Below, in pieces: positions 21,408 through 49,408 of a stretch of 64,000 nt of DNA. Under the pieces are notes generated by a model. The model saw only the letters and a program-made list of their open reading frames with translations, searched no databases and had not been told where the DNA came from. The stretch's first letter is position 1. Every line of letters starts with the position of its first letter. This DNA is from Eudorina sp. 2006-703-Eu-15 (lineage: Eukaryota; Chlorophyta; Chlorophyceae; Chlamydomonadales; Volvocaceae), in assembly GCA_003117195.1 (NCBI GenBank), contig BDSI01000082.1, positions 1 to 64,000 on the forward strand, in the 5' to 3' direction. Made by a program: the position numbers and the translations under genes.

Positions 21408-24400
21408 CGGCAGATGCGCCATCACACGCGATAAGTTGTCCTCCTTGATCCGCTCAAGCTCGGTCTGGCCGCTGAGGGACGGCGGGGCCTGCCCCGGCAC
21501 GTACGACTCCAGCGGCGGCCACGACAGGGACTTGTACGACGCCTGTTTCTTGTCGTACGACGCCAGCGTGGCGAGCGGCTCCCAGCGCAGCTGACCTGAT
21601 GCAGGGCCACGTGACATCTGCGCGTGCAGCTGCGCCGTCATAACCTACGCACGGGGTGGAGGGGTGTGTGTGTGTGTTTAGAGAAGAAACCCGCCCGACC
21701 CCGGTGTGTGTATGTGTGTGGAAGCGAGGGGTGGAAACGAAGGGGGGAGCGGAGGGTGCGGAGCGGGTGAGACTGCACGCAGCAGGACCCTGGGACATAG
21801 GAGCGACACGGCAGCATGTCTGTGGCCTCCGCGGCAATACCGTAACATTTGCCCCGCCCCAGCCTGCAATGGCCCCCTGACCATAACTGCACCCCGGGCC
21901 GGCGTGCTGGGTAAGGCAGAAGACAAAAGCGCGGCCCGACAGACCATCAAGGCAAGGAATCCTCAATCCTGCGCAGCTAGCTGATTCGTGCCCATGGCAT
22001 GTCCCGGCCTCTCGGAACCCCTCCCCCCCCGTGCGGAACACCTTGAGGGTCCTCAATTGCCGACACGCAGCAGCTGGCATTGAACCCAGCCCTACGGAGC
22101 CACCAGACGCCCCCTCCCCCCCTTTTCGCGGGTGCGTTACCTTCGTCGATGTCGCAAGCCGGCCGCCCCCCCCTCCCCGATGGCGATAGCGACGCACGGC
22201 AGGGTTATGTCAACGCACTCAACATGTGCGTCCGCCGGTGCGCGTCGAGTGCAACCCGGTCGCCCCGTGAATGACCCCTCCCCCGGCCCCCCTCCCCCGG
22301 CCGCGCCAGGCGCGGCCGAATGGCACCCCGGCTGCCGTACCTTGCGGCCGCTCCTTTCGTTGCCGTCGGGCTTGCCGCACGAGTACATCCTGGCGGCCCT
22401 CCCCGCGTCGCCCCGCGCCTCCAGGGAGGCCTGCGGGGCGGGCAGGTACGGACAGGCGGGCAGGTCAGGTCGAGAGGGCGGGCAGCGTCCTGCCTGAGGA
22501 AGCAGGAAGGCAACCCTATCACGGCCGAAAAACCGTGAAAGCCGCACCGGGCATCGCACCGCGCCGCGCCGTAATGTGAACCCCGGACGGGCCGTCCCGG
22601 ATCTCTCGCCGTGTTACGACGTCGGCTCTGCCGTCGGAAACCCCATTGGAGGTGGCGCGTTGCAAACGCTGCGCAGACGCGGTTGTCTGCAGGGCGCTCC
22701 AGGCCAATCGTGTACGACAGGCGTACGACGTACCCCTCATCGCACGCGTCGCACCACATCATGCTCAACAACTCGTTCCTAACTCAAGTCATCCCCGACG
22801 CCGACGCCCCCAAACCACTTCGTGTCTGGGTTTGGGTCTGGGATTCAAACCCTAAACTGCTTCACCCACGTGTCGAGCTAAGTTGTCAAGGAGGTTGACC
22901 AGCTCCGAGACCTCCTCGGCTGCGGTGGCGCCCTCGCCGCCGCTGCCCGCCTTGCCCGTAGCCGCCGCCGCCAGGCCCATCTCCCACTTGGGGGTGTGGT
23001 CGGGCTTGTAGCCGTAGCTGCGACAGGGACGGGGGCGGGGGTTACCATCCACAACCAAACCCAGCGGGGGGGCGTGTTGGGAAGAGGCGAGGGGAGCGAC
23101 TGTGTGCGCGCCTGACAAAAGTACGGTACCCGGATCCGGAGCACGGCGGGTGATGAGCGATCCGGATCTGGATCCCGGAACCAGCTCACAGCCAGCGGTG
23201 CACGAGGAGAGGAGCTGGGCAATGAGCCACGGGGACTTGGCTCTGCCAGTCCCCCGACCTTCGGTAATACGCTGCAACAACAGTCATCCGACTTACCGTT
23301 AAGTCATAACCGTCACAAGATGGACCCGTAGTCCCAAAAGTGCGCTCCAACGATTAATTAGTTACGGTTTGCGGTCGTCGCCCGACCATCTCGCCCAGTT
23401 ACCTTACCACGCCAGGGCCGTGGCCTCCTCCCCCGTTCCGTTCCGCCGCACCTGGCCTTGGTCATGTACCGCAGCTTGACGCCCCGCAGCAGCACCACAA
23501 TCGGCACCAGGGAGGGCTGCGGCGGCGGCGCCGCACCGCCCGCGCCGCCGCCGCCGCCATCGTCGCCACAGGTCGCCGGCAGCGCGGCGGGCAGCTGGCC
23601 CAGCACCTCAAAGAACCAGAAGCCCTCAGCCCCGCCCCGCGGCTTGCGCAGGTGGATGCGGTCACCCTCCGCGAGCGCGCGCAGCTGCGCCGGGCTGAGC
23701 ACCATGCAGGTGGCGGCGGCGGCGGCAGCGGAGGCGGCAGCCGCGGGGGCGGCGGAGGCGGCAGCCGCCGCCGGCTGCGGTTGGGGCCGTGACGATGACG
23801 TCGGCGGCCGCAGCACCATCCCCGCCGCCGCCTCGACGTGTCGTACGAGGCCGTCCGCGCGCGCAGCGAGGCTCACCAATCCCAGGCGGCGCATCGGGCC
23901 TGTGTACGGCAGCCGTGTACAGCAGATGCTCACAGAACATGCCATGCCGTCATGTAACCTTCGCGTATGGCAGCTCGTATTGCAATCCACGGCGGCTGTG
24001 GCGATGTGGCTTGGCGACGGTCCGTCGTGGGGCTAAGTTGCCTTCGAGCAGGAGGGGCGCGTTCTGGTGGTTCGACGGGCGCTGTGGTTCTTGCTTTTGC
24101 GCTTGCCACCCCTGTTCTTGCTATTGCCCTTGCTACAGGTTGAAACTGCCCCCTCCGGTACCGCTTCGTCGCTGAAGCTGGCCGCACGCACCTGCTGCGG
24201 TTCTCGTGGTGCTTCGAGCGCTGCAGAGCCGAGCAAGGTGCTGCACTGTGGGTCGGCCCCATCGCTCAAACAGTTTCACCGAGATAGCCGCCAGGTCCGC
24301 CGCGTCCACCCCGGCCCTGAGGAGCGAGGGAGGAAGGGGGGCAGGAAGGTTTGCGGGTCGAGGAAGGAGGGAAGGCAGGAAGGTTTGCGGGTCGCGGGGG

Positions 24401-27400
24401 TAAGGGAGAGAGTAGTCTCACACAGTGCGGCAACGCAACGAAGCTGCAAGAGAGGCGAGGGCGCCGGCGGAAGCCGGGTCGATGCCGGGGAACCGGGTCG
24501 ATGCCGTGCCACGCGTGTTCCTGGCCTGGCTATGCGTGGATGTGCCCTGCCCCTCAACCTTCCCGGAAGGACACGGAGAGGGGTCAAGGGTTCAGGCTGC
24601 TTCTGCGGCGCCACGCGGCTCCTGTCGACGCGCTCTGGGGTCCGGCCCCCCCTCCTGCGCGCCCCGGATGGGTCCCCCGACCTCAAACATCACATCCCAC
24701 GCAGTCCGCATCCCCAGTCCGCATCCCCCGGGCACGCACTTCAGCACCCGTCGGGCCCTCCCGGGGTTCTGGACCTCACCTGTGGGCCTGGCCGCTGCTG
24801 GCCACCCCCGCCCACAGCTTCAAGGCGTCCATGGACAGCGACTTCTTGCCGCCCCCGCCGCCGCCCTCAACGCCGTTGCCTGGGCAGGGCCGCGAAGATA
24901 AAGGCAGGTACTTGTTCCATGGTATGCAATCCACGGTAAAGGACCATAGCGCACTGGTTAGGTCGTCCAGCGGAGTTTTCCCGCTGAGCTTTTGCGTGCC
25001 GCATCGTGCCTGGCAGGTGCCTTGCCAGGTGCCTCCATCCGCAAGCACCAAGCAGTGAGTGGGCAGGCAGTGAGTGGGCAGGCAGCGAGTGGCCAGACAG
25101 GTCAGCCCAGGGGTCTTAAAGGGCCGGCGACAGCCCGCGCGCACACGAGCCCGCCGCCGCCGGAAGCCTCTCAGAGGGCTCCTGGTCCGAACACTGGATG
25201 CCGCCGACCGCGCCGGCGGGGGTCGCTGACTCCGCCCGCTCCGAATGCACCTCCCCCATCCCCCGACGGCAAGCACCGGCGGCGACCCCACGATCCCTCC
25301 GTCGCCCCGAGTACCCTCGAAATCCCCTGCGCCCTGCAGGCCCTATGGGTGTGTCTCGCCCTGGCCCCTGGGCCCTGCAGGCCCTATGGGTGCGTCTCGC
25401 CCTGGCCCCTGGGCCCTGCAGGCCCTATGGGCGTGTATCGCCCTTCACCCTGCAGTAGCTGTTGTGCAGGCCCTATGGGTGTATCGCCCTGCACCCTGGC
25501 CGCCCTGCACAACAGCCACTGCGGGCTGTACACAACGCATCCCCGGGTTTGGGTTTGGGTTTGGGTCGGGCGGTTTCCTGGGGCAACAGGCATCAAACCC
25601 CCAGCGCCTCTCTCTCCCGGGACACATGGCTTCTAACGTGCGCTCAGAACGCGATGGCTGGCGCTGCCGCGGCCGCTGCCGACGGCCCGCCCGCAGCGAC
25701 GCGCACGATCGCGGCGCACCTGCCGGCTCCGCGCCCTCCTCCTCGCCCTCCTCCTCCGCGGGGCCCTCAGCTTCCGCCCCCTCCTTCACGGGCTTCACGG
25801 GCCAGTCAGCCTTGGCCCACAGCACCTTGGCAGCCAGCAACGTGTCAAAGTACCTGCGCGGTGTGACGTCATACGGTACACCAAACAGTACGGCAGAGCG
25901 CGTCCAAGCGTCCGTGGGAAGCAGGGCGCGTGCGGGAGAACACACATCGGTACGGCGTAGGATCGTGGACCTACGCCGTGCCTACGCCCGCATACATACG
26001 CCGTACGCGGACCGATGGAGGTGGAAGGCGCACTAGGGCACAACAATCTGAACTAAATGCCGCTGTCTTTACTAGGAATTTCGGCAGGCCCCCGACGGCG
26101 ACCAATCACACCGTAATCACCCCTAACCAACTATTTTGCGGGCACAACGACACTGGCATCACCACTACTCTTCGGTCCCGTTTGGTGGTGGGGTAGCACT
26201 CACTCACCACCAGTTGTAGCACTCACTCACCACCAGTTCTGGGGCCACTCGACGCCGACGCGGCCGCACTCAGAGCGCAGCACCGGGAAGTCGAAGGCGC
26301 TGCCGTTATGCGCCATGAGCACCGGGATCACCTTGGGGAACACCAGCTCCGCGTCGTCGCCGTCGCCGTCGTCACCGCGGGCCCCTGCCGCGGCGGCAGC
26401 GGCTGCGGCTGCGGTGGCGGCGCAGCGCTGGCTGATGAAGCCGAAGAAGCGCTGCAGGGCCTCCACCGTGCCCGGGACTCCAGGGGCGCTGCTCTCGGTC
26501 CAGGTGATTCCTGCGGGGCGTGGCAGGCAGACGGCAGGTGGTTGAGACCGTTGAGGCGGGTGGTGGTTGAGACCGTTGAGGCGATTGGTGGTTGAGACGG
26601 TTGGGGCGGTTGGATGAGACGGTTGCGGCGGGGCGATCGGGGTAGTGGTGGCCGAACGCCGGGGCGGGCCCCGAAGGGCGGAGCGAGACGCAGACATGAA
26701 ACGCGACGGTACGCATCCCGTGTGCCCAACCCACAGCAACCCACGCCGGTCCGACCTGGCCGACCCAGCGCTGGACCCGTGTGCGGACTTTGCATGACGG
26801 AATAACGCGCAGTCCTTCTCTGACTCTCTGAGGCGCGGCGCAGTCCTTCTCTGACTCTCTGAGGCGCGGCGCAGTCCTTCTCTGACATTGACTGAGGCGC
26901 GGCGCAGTGCTTCTCTGACATTGACTGAGGCGCGGCGCAGTGCTTCTCTGACTCTCTGAGGCGCGGCGCAGTCCTTCTCTGACTCTCTGAGGCGTGCTAC
27001 AGGTACCGATAATGCCAATAGACCAGTGACCGAGCACCGAGGATGGCAAGAACGAGATCTTCCGTTGCGGGCGCGTTGACGACCGCCAATCGGACTTTTG
27101 ACCTCGACAAAGCGCACACAACTGGTGCCGTACCGTTGTGCAGGATGGTTTTGTGGGCCTTGTACGGTCGGCCGCAGTTCACGAGGGTGGAGAAGACGCG
27201 TTCGCGACCGGGCGCATCGTCGCTCCGACCGCCGGCCGCCGGGTCTGTCCCCGCGACGGCTGAGTCGTACGGCCCCAGGTCCACCGCCGCCACCTCGACC
27301 AGCCGTACTTGGTCGGGTCGAGGAAACGCCTGTTGACCGCTGCGTAGATACCAATGCGAGACGGAGCAACAGGGTCGGGCAGGGTGGTGTGGGTCGCTTT

Positions 27401-30334
27401 CCTGCATACTTACACTTACACATACACACACCCTACAACCGGCGGTTTTCCCGACAGGGCCGGGTTAGCGGCCCTTGGGCAGCGTCAGGCCCGGTCAAGT
27501 GCCTTGCGCGCACCGGTTAGATACCTTAACACACAGACAAACCCTGGACAAACAGACACACACGCACGTGCATTAATGCACACCCACGATAACATCTTCC
27601 CCCCACGCCGTCCTGGGCTTGTTTGGGGTTCGAATCGCCCACGCCGCCTCCCCTCCCACGGTCGAACCGTCGCTCTGGCAGCAGCGCAGTTTGAACATGT
27701 CTACCAATTTCCTATATCCCCTCCCTGGGCTGCATATGCCTAGCTGAATATGTCTACCATTTTCCTACATCCCCTCCCCGGGGGGATCTACTGACCGCAT
27801 GAAGTCCACCGTCTCAGTGTCCACCGCGAAGAGCTGGTAGAGCGGCTGCGGGCCGCCGCCCCCTCCCTCCTCCTCAGGCTCGGGCGGCAGGGGCTCCCAC
27901 CTGCGTCCCAGCCAGCAGCACCATCCTCGGAGGTTGCCGTACACCGGGTGCCGCTGTGTGAGCCGATGTGTTTCGGAGCCCTCGCGCGTCCGTCCGTCCG
28001 TCCGTCGGTCCGCCCCCGCGGAATGAGTCAGGTGGAAAAACAAATAAACAACACACGCAGATACGCCCGTTGCATGGCACGCCACTCCTGCCTTGCCCAC
28101 CGGCAAACTTGCACAGGAAACGATGGATCCAGTACCCCGCAGCTGCGCGGACCCTCTCCCCTTCGCTGTCCAGTCGAAAATCTCGCCCCTTTCCCTGTAT
28201 GCGATTGACTGGTCTCGATGACGATGAACTGGCGGATGGATCAGACGGCGGAGGACGGATCAGAGGCCGTCCTCGATGGATCGTACATGTCAGGTACAGC
28301 GGACCCGACGAGCCGCGCACCGCTGCACCTCGCCGCCGGCCGCCAGGCGCCAGCCCCACCTCAACCCCAAGCAGGCAGGCGGGGGTGCCCCCCGGGTTCG
28401 TCCTGGACTTGTTCGCCTTTGCCTTAAACCCTCTTAAACCCTCTTAAGCCCCGTTAAACCCAGGCGGGCTGCATGTATGTGCTTCCCGACCCAGCCCCGC
28501 ACCTGATCCACGTCCGGCCGCCCGCCGCCTCCCGCTCCTCCGGTGACAGCTCCGTCCACAGCAGCGCCCCACCCGGCGCCTTCCCGGACCGCCCCGCCGT
28601 CTTGGCCTTGCTACCAGCCCTGGCACCCCTGCCGCCCGAAGCCTTGCTGCCCCGCGCACCACCACCTGCTCCCGCTGCCAGTCCGCCTGCTGCCAGTCCG
28701 CCTGCTGCCAGTCCGCCTGCTGCCAGTCCGCCTGCTGCCACGCCGCCTGCTGCCACGCCGCCTGCTGCCACGGCGCCCGCTGTCACGCCGCCCACTGCTT
28801 CCTTCCACGTCACCATCGTCATCATGCCCCCAAGAGATGGGGCTGCAGCGGCAACCGCAAGCGCTCCGCTGCCGCTAGCCTGAGCCACAGCGAATGGATC
28901 GGCCGGGGGCGCTTGACTTGGATCGGCAGGTGATGCGGCAGCCCAACTCCGGGCCAGTCGCTCCCGCTCATTCGGAAGCGCATCACCACCCGGGAGTGTC
29001 GCCGTTGACGCCTGCCCTGTTGCGCCCACACCACCGGCACAGCCCTCAAAGCGCGCGGACCCACCGCCAGAAGCAGCGGCAGGTACATCAGCAGCAGCAG
29101 CTGCAGGGGCAGGTACATCAGCAGCAGCCCCTGTGCAGTTCCCTTGCCAGCCCTGGCCCGATCTGGATCCGGATCCGGGGCCGGATCCGGAGCCGGCGCA
29201 TGCAGAGGCACCTGCCCGGCCCGGCCTGCTCCCTGGGGCTGTTGGTGCTGCGGCCGTTGGTGCTGCGGCCGTTGGTGCTGCGGCCGTTGGTGTTGCGGCC
29301 GGCGCCGGGGCCGAGCGCAGCTGTGGTTGCCACGGTTGGTGCTGCGCCTGCACCAGGGCCTGCTCTGGAAGCTGTGGGAGCTGAGGTCCTGGCTGAGGTC
29401 CCGAGCCGCTGCTTGCCGCCGCCGCCGCCGCCGGCGGCGCTGCTGCCGACTGCATCCGGATGCGCGCCAGCCGGGCCGCCAGCGTCTCGACCTCCCTGAC
29501 ATGCTCTGGGTCTGGCGAACCCTCCGCTGATGGTGCTGACTGCGGCGGTGGCCCGGGTGGCCCTCTTGCCGTACCTTGGTCGTACGCCCAGGGGCCCCAT
29601 TCGGTAGCCAGGGCAGCCGCCGCGGCGGAGGCGGAGGCGGCGGTGTTGCCGTTGCTGCTTATGGCGCCGGCGGAAGTGGCGCTGGTGGGGATGGTGGCGG
29701 GAGGCGCCACCTCCGCGGCATCCGTTGTACGGCAGGTCAGCGTCTCGGGCCGTGACGCGAACCATCTGACGGACGGGGAGCACATGGCGCCCCGGACTAG
29801 ACCGCCCGCGGGTGAGGAGGGCGAGGTGAGGTCCACCACAGCCACGGCGGCAGCGGCGCCGCGCGCCGTCGCCGGGGCCCGGGCAGCCGCACGGACGGGG
29901 CTGGCGGTGGGGCCCGCTGGTCGGCGCAGGGAGATCACCTCACGCTCCACACTCCATGGGCCCGGTGACTCTACCAGGCTGACAGCAACCGACGGCCGTG
30001 GCACCGGCAGGGGACTACGGGGCCCCGGCTCCGCAGCAGCGATGGAGGAAGGCGAAGGAAGCGGCTGAACGGGTACGGGATGGCTGGGCACTGAGGAATG
30101 AGTGCGTGAGGCCAACGGGCCTGGCGGAGGCTCGGGGGCGATCGCGGCCGCGGCCGCGACAGCGGGTTTCGCGGCCGCGCGCGCAAAGATCTGCTGGAGG
30201 GTGGGCTGGTGGGGATCCGGTGCTGCGACCTTTTTGCCGCGAGTGCGCGGCGCAATGGCGCCGCGCGTGCTGGAAGCGCTGCTGGCGCCCGCGAGGGAGC
30301 TCTGGCTGGCGCTGCTTGGCTGGTTCGATTGCAT
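21408..30334 (-). CDS. DEDDh 3'-5' exonuclease-domain protein with long disordered N-terminus
   Basis: Hand-built exons: 28503-30334, 27792-27900, 27134-27329, 26231-26510, 25720-25853, 24780-24879, 24192-24316, 23452-23899, 22870-23017, 22341-22430 and 21408-21644. All splice phases agree, giving 1233 residues before an uncertain last exon. Residues 1-610 are low-complexity (Ala/Pro/Ser/Gly), with an AAGG(L/V) repeat. The exonuclease fold follows. Exo I is FAVDTET (D638, E640). VEVAAVD and VFSTLVN are the next strands, then HNGIT. Exo II is AHNGSAFDF (D786). Exo III is AHRAGVD (H883, D888). All five DEDDh residues are therefore present, so activity on DNA or RNA ends is expected. Acidic and glycine-rich insertions lie between motifs. 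The C-terminal part (from about 900) is not recognised. The start is ATG 30334-30332. An upstream open frame extends it without a better ATG. Confidence 0.8.
25331..25500. repeat. 41-bp tandem repeat in an exonuclease intron
   Basis: Three regular 41-bp units begin with GCCCTGCAGGCCCTATGGGT at 25331, 25372 and 25413, followed by a degraded fourth. It lies in the intron between exons 5 and 6, beside a short TTTGGG run at 25547-25567. Confidence 0.75.
26807..26995. repeat. 31-33 bp tandem repeat in an exonuclease intron
   Basis: Six units of GCGCAGTCCTTCTCTGACTC plus TCTGAGGC occur here. The two middle units have CATTGACTG in place of CTCTCTG. It lies in the intron between exons 3 and 4, close to the exon 3 donor. 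Confidence 0.8.
28676..28790 (-). repeat. Coding 15-bp repeat (AAGGL/AAGGV) in exonuclease exon 1
   Basis: A 15-bp unit is repeated about seven times within the disordered region. It codes for Ala-Ala-Gly-Gly-Leu or -Val pentapeptides and stays in frame because 15 is a multiple of three. A second coding 15-bp repeat (AAAPT units) lies near 29240-29300. Confidence 0.8.
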
Positions 30335-31649
30335 CTTCGACAGGCTTATGCTGCCAACAGCCGCCAGGTTGTGCCCTAACGCGTGGCGCTGCGTGCTGTG
30401 CTGGACTTGTGGTTCTCCATCGCGCCTGTCGAAGACGATGAACGGAAGAGAAACATGGCCTGTCAACGACGAACCTTCAGAAAGCTATTATTCGAGTCAT
30501 GTTGATCACAAGATGCTACGAACCTCAAGCTCCGCATCGTTCGTTTGTGTGGGAGGGATTGTCAGCTGACGTTTTGGATCCATGCGCATCAAACTTACGG
30601 TACTTCCGCCACACCAGTTACGTCAGCCTACTTACCGAAAATCCTTTGATTGCCGCAACCTCCCGAGAACCAGCTGTGTAATACTGTCGTGAGGGAAACG
30701 GCTGGTCAGCACCCTGTGCGCCCAACAAAGCATGTTAATGCCATTTTCAACCTAGCGTTTTGCTCGTAGTCTCTATTCCGTCTCCGACATCGTGCTTTGA
30801 CAATCGTCAGTTGCTCAGTTCCCAGTGCAGTACACGACCGTTTTGCAGTGCTCAACCGTTTCTTACATTTTTTTATTTGACAGAGAAGAGTTTACAGATG
30901 TGTGAATTTCAGTCGGTGGTTATTTATATTGAGAGCAGCTTAACAAATCGGAGAGGTCTTTGCAACCTCGCGCTCGGTAAGGTACCCTCCGCTAGTGGAA
31001 TCGGTGGCTTGGAAAGGCGGATGGCTTTGCATCAGTTAGCTTTGCACAAATATCATGACAATATTTACGTCGTGGCCTCCAGTTCTGAAGGCGGGTCGGA
31101 TGCTCGGATCGTAGGCGCACGGTTAGGGTTGGTTCAGTTAGTTGGTTCGAACCGTTGTGATGTAACGAACCCAGCAGCAAGACCTCCTCTGTCTGGAATA
31201 GCCAGAATTGAAACACCGCTACCCTTCTCGTCAGATTTAAATGTCAATTCCTATAATGTGAAAATGTTCAAGCGGCGTGCAGCGCTCGATCGATCGCTCG
31301 GCGGCGGCGGTTCCGTGGGTCCGTCTTTGGGAAAAAACCTATCTAATCCCATCCCGACCTTCCGCCGCACGTGCGAAGCTACCAACGAAGAGATAAATGC
31401 GGTTACAAATATTGGGTGAGTGTGGTACCAGAGCGTCCGTCCTTGGACATACTCATCGTAAAGCCGCCGCCCAGAGGTACGTACGTCCCTGCGTGCCTTG
31501 CCTATCCAGCCAGTTCATCAGATAACTTTGGAGAGAGAGCGAGATAGAATGGCATGCCGGTATTTCAAGCCATGGGGGAGCTGACACGGGTCCTGTACAG
31601 GTGGGTGGGTGGCGCACGTATCGCGGCAGGGACGAACATACTGGCGCGG

Positions 31650-31845
31650 TTTCCAGGAGAGGCAATCCTGGCGCGCTGGTAACCTGGTGTAGTGGCCGGT
31701 ATGGCTGCGTGACCCCCCCCGCGGGTGATGGAGGATGGGTGCGCAGTCCTTGGTAGGGGTTGATGAGACGCACGAGGCACCTACAAGCTATCTGGGCCCG
31801 TTGGAACACCCGGTCGGGATACGGGTCCACCTTGTAACGGTTACA
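31650..31845 (+). mobile_element. SINE-like element, plus orientation
   Basis: It is the reverse complement of the bodies at 12423-12655 and 37123-37405 and ends GGGTCCACCTTGTAACGG at about 31840, followed by TTACATTACATTATAC. The B-box head is not visible, so the copy is probably 5'-truncated. Confidence 0.65.
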
Positions 31846-31886
31846 TTACATTATACTGGAAGTACATACAAGCGTACCTTCCTGTA

Positions 31887-32410
31887 TGTAGTACAATGGT
31901 CGGCCCTACACCTCAAATACAGTGCGAAGCACTGTCGAAGAATCTCGAGAAGCCTTTGCCAGCTCTCACCTACAACATATGGTATCGAAACCAACTCAGG
32001 CTGTGGACGTAAGACTCCATAGTTCGATCCATACTGACGGCCAAGTACATCATCATCAGTGGACGGCGGCCTGCCTAGAGGTTCTGGAAGAAAGTGATAG
32101 TAGTGAGATGCCTAGGAGGAGGTTGCATTGCATGCTCGAAAAACCCGAAAATGGGCTAAGGCACGTGTTAGCGGCGGGACACTACGCAAACGTGCATGGA
32201 CTGCTCCCCCACGGCTCAGGGTTCGTTGGCAATGGCGAGCGTGCGTGGCTGGTTGTCTCGGGCCGATAGGGTCCCGGGACGGTCCCCATCAGAGGATGGG
32301 GAGTGTAGTAGGTGTCGTACAGTGGTCGGCCCTACCTACATCTCAAATCAGTCCGAAGCACTGTCCCAGCATCTATCTCGAGAAGCCTTTGCCAGCTCTC
32401 GCCAGCCTAC
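31887..32410. repeat. Direct repeat pair of about 95 bp
   Basis: GGTCGGCCCTAC...TCTCGAGAAGCCTTTGCCAG occurs at 31893-31965 and again at 32320-32392 with a few insertions. No coding meaning is seen. Confidence 0.7.
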
Positions 32411-33515
32411 GTACTACTACACTTCCGCTTGCTCCATGTATGGCCACCCGGCCGTGCGTCCTCGCGCACGTCGCTCCGTCCTCAATCTATCTCAGGAACG
32501 AACGAAGCGCGCGCGCGCGTATAGCTTGCCAATCAGCCAGGCTTCGGCAGGATTGGTCCACAGTCGCTCGTCCAAACATTCTTGCTTAAGTAACAATTAT
32601 AACACGCACCTTCGCCATGCATCCAGCCAGCCAGCAGCAGCAAGTGCATACACGTACACACTACTTCCATCCGTCACCAAGTAACACATACAATTATTAC
32701 TCTCGCTCGCACCGACCAACCGGACCACCACAATTTGCGGCATTCTATGTAATTCTTACTATCTAGCCCAGCCACCAATAACCAGCAACCATCTCTCGTC
32801 CATGCACACATGCAGCTGGCTAAGCTGGCTTATCTAGCTGCTACATGCGTGCAGCTGCTGGTGTAGAAGTCACGTAGCTCCGTTGCAAATAAATCCGGCT
32901 ACCTGTCGCTCGTCAGGTACGTATAAAGGACATCATTCGTTAGACATCATTAGGCAGCGGACCATGACCACTTATTAGACCACTACATACGTACGTACTG
33001 ATGAGCTATTTATTTATTTATTTATTTATTATTTATTTATTCATTTATTTATCGGAGATCATCATGTGTACCAGCCAGCTCGACATGTTTCAGACAGGCT
33101 TACTTCAGCTCAGTTTCGTTCACTGCTGCTGGTCACTACTCGTACTCCGGCGTGCGTGTTTATTTGGGTTCACAACGAATATTAGCAATCATGGGTAATA
33201 AGCAAAGAAATGAACAATGACAGACGACGGATCAGACCCCAATAAGGCAGTAGCTAATGAAACCCTGGACGACGACCAGCAGCCGCCGGGACTCGTCGGC
33301 AAGCACGCACAGAACCGCCATCATAACGAAAGGAGTCCCCCCCGCGTTTCAGTCTGTTCAGTCGGTATCAACCATCGATGCTGGACCACAATAAACCACG
33401 CCATCCAGTAAGCGAGCGAGTATTAGCAAGGATTACCCTTGGTTATATCGATCAGTCATGGGCACAGTCTAAGAATCCGGCCAGTGCAAACCCTTCGCTG
33501 GATGCCTATGACACT

Positions 33516-48397
<14,882 letters not shown>

Positions 48398-49408
48398 GAC
48401 CTCTTCGACTGTATCTGCCAATCCTTAATCCTGGTTAGGGACGGTGGTGGAACCCTGTGGAACCTCAATGTGCACGGGCTGGAACACTAATATATGTGTT
48501 CCTAATATTATTTCATATCATTTATGACAAAAATATTAACAAAGGCCCCGGTTCCACGGGTGGTTCCGTGCTCAGCAAGTAACAAACTTCCTCACCCACA
48601 ACCAGACAACAACCCTTTTGATAGCATTATAAGTTACTATGCATAGAGTAACATGATTGCGGCGGAGCACACTCGAGTGCAAACAATGCTGGGTCGGCCG
48701 TCCAACATTGCTGGTTTGCTGCGCTCTGCCGCATTGCAAGAGTGCATTCACTCAACGCATTCCACATTAAGATAATTGTAATTGTATTAAATTATTGGGA
48801 GTCATTGCGGCTTTATCCGAAGGGTCTCTTTAAATTGACAGACAGGGAAATGCCTCACAGCAACCAGGGAAATGCCCCACAGCAAAGTAAGTTATGAACA
48901 CACGAGACTTACATAGTCAAGTGCGGCAGCAGCTGAACAGACCTTCGTCCTGTGTGCGTGACGCCCCCGAATGAAGTGTCGGTCCCCGATCCGTCGCTCA
49001 ATCCCTCACGACGACCAGCTTTCCGAACGGGCTTGCACACGGCGCACTTCTGATCGCGGTATGTCAAAGTTCCTTCGTAACAGTGCTGTTAGGCTGGGCA
49101 ACCCTGCGCTGGGACATTCAAGACCTGTCGTACGGACGAAGACCGCTTGAAGCGCCAAACACCATGCACACGGAAAGCCCGCTGCCTTCTCCCACCAAGT
49201 ACTACACTGGTACTTGCGCGCAGAGCCTGTTCCCAGCAGGCGGCTACGGGTTGCTAGCGCCCTCTCCCACCAGCTGCCCTCGCATGCTGCCCTCGCTCTC
49301 CCACCATTTGCTACACTGTTTTTTGCGCAACACCCGTTCGCAGCAGTTGGGTACGAATGTTGCGCGCCCTCTCCCATTACCTGTTCGACCACGCTTCAAC
49401 TGCAACTG

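Larger units (their letters stand above)
30335..33515. other. Intergenic region between the exonuclease start and the kinase end
   Basis: It holds the exonuclease promoter side, a SINE-like element (31650-31845), a duplicated 95-bp segment (31887-31985 and 32312-32410) and a (TTTA)n microsatellite (33008-33053). A 220-codon open frame at 30760-31419 has no ATG start and no recognisable domain, so it is not annotated as a gene. Confidence 0.5.

Noticed and set aside
25547..25567. TTTGGG repeat as a telomere remnant
   Set aside because: Volvocine telomeres use a TTTTAGGG-type repeat. This is a short simple-sequence run beside a minisatellite.
30760..31419. 220-codon plus-strand frame
   Set aside because: It starts without ATG, shows no known domain, has mixed composition and lies in the exonuclease 5' flank.
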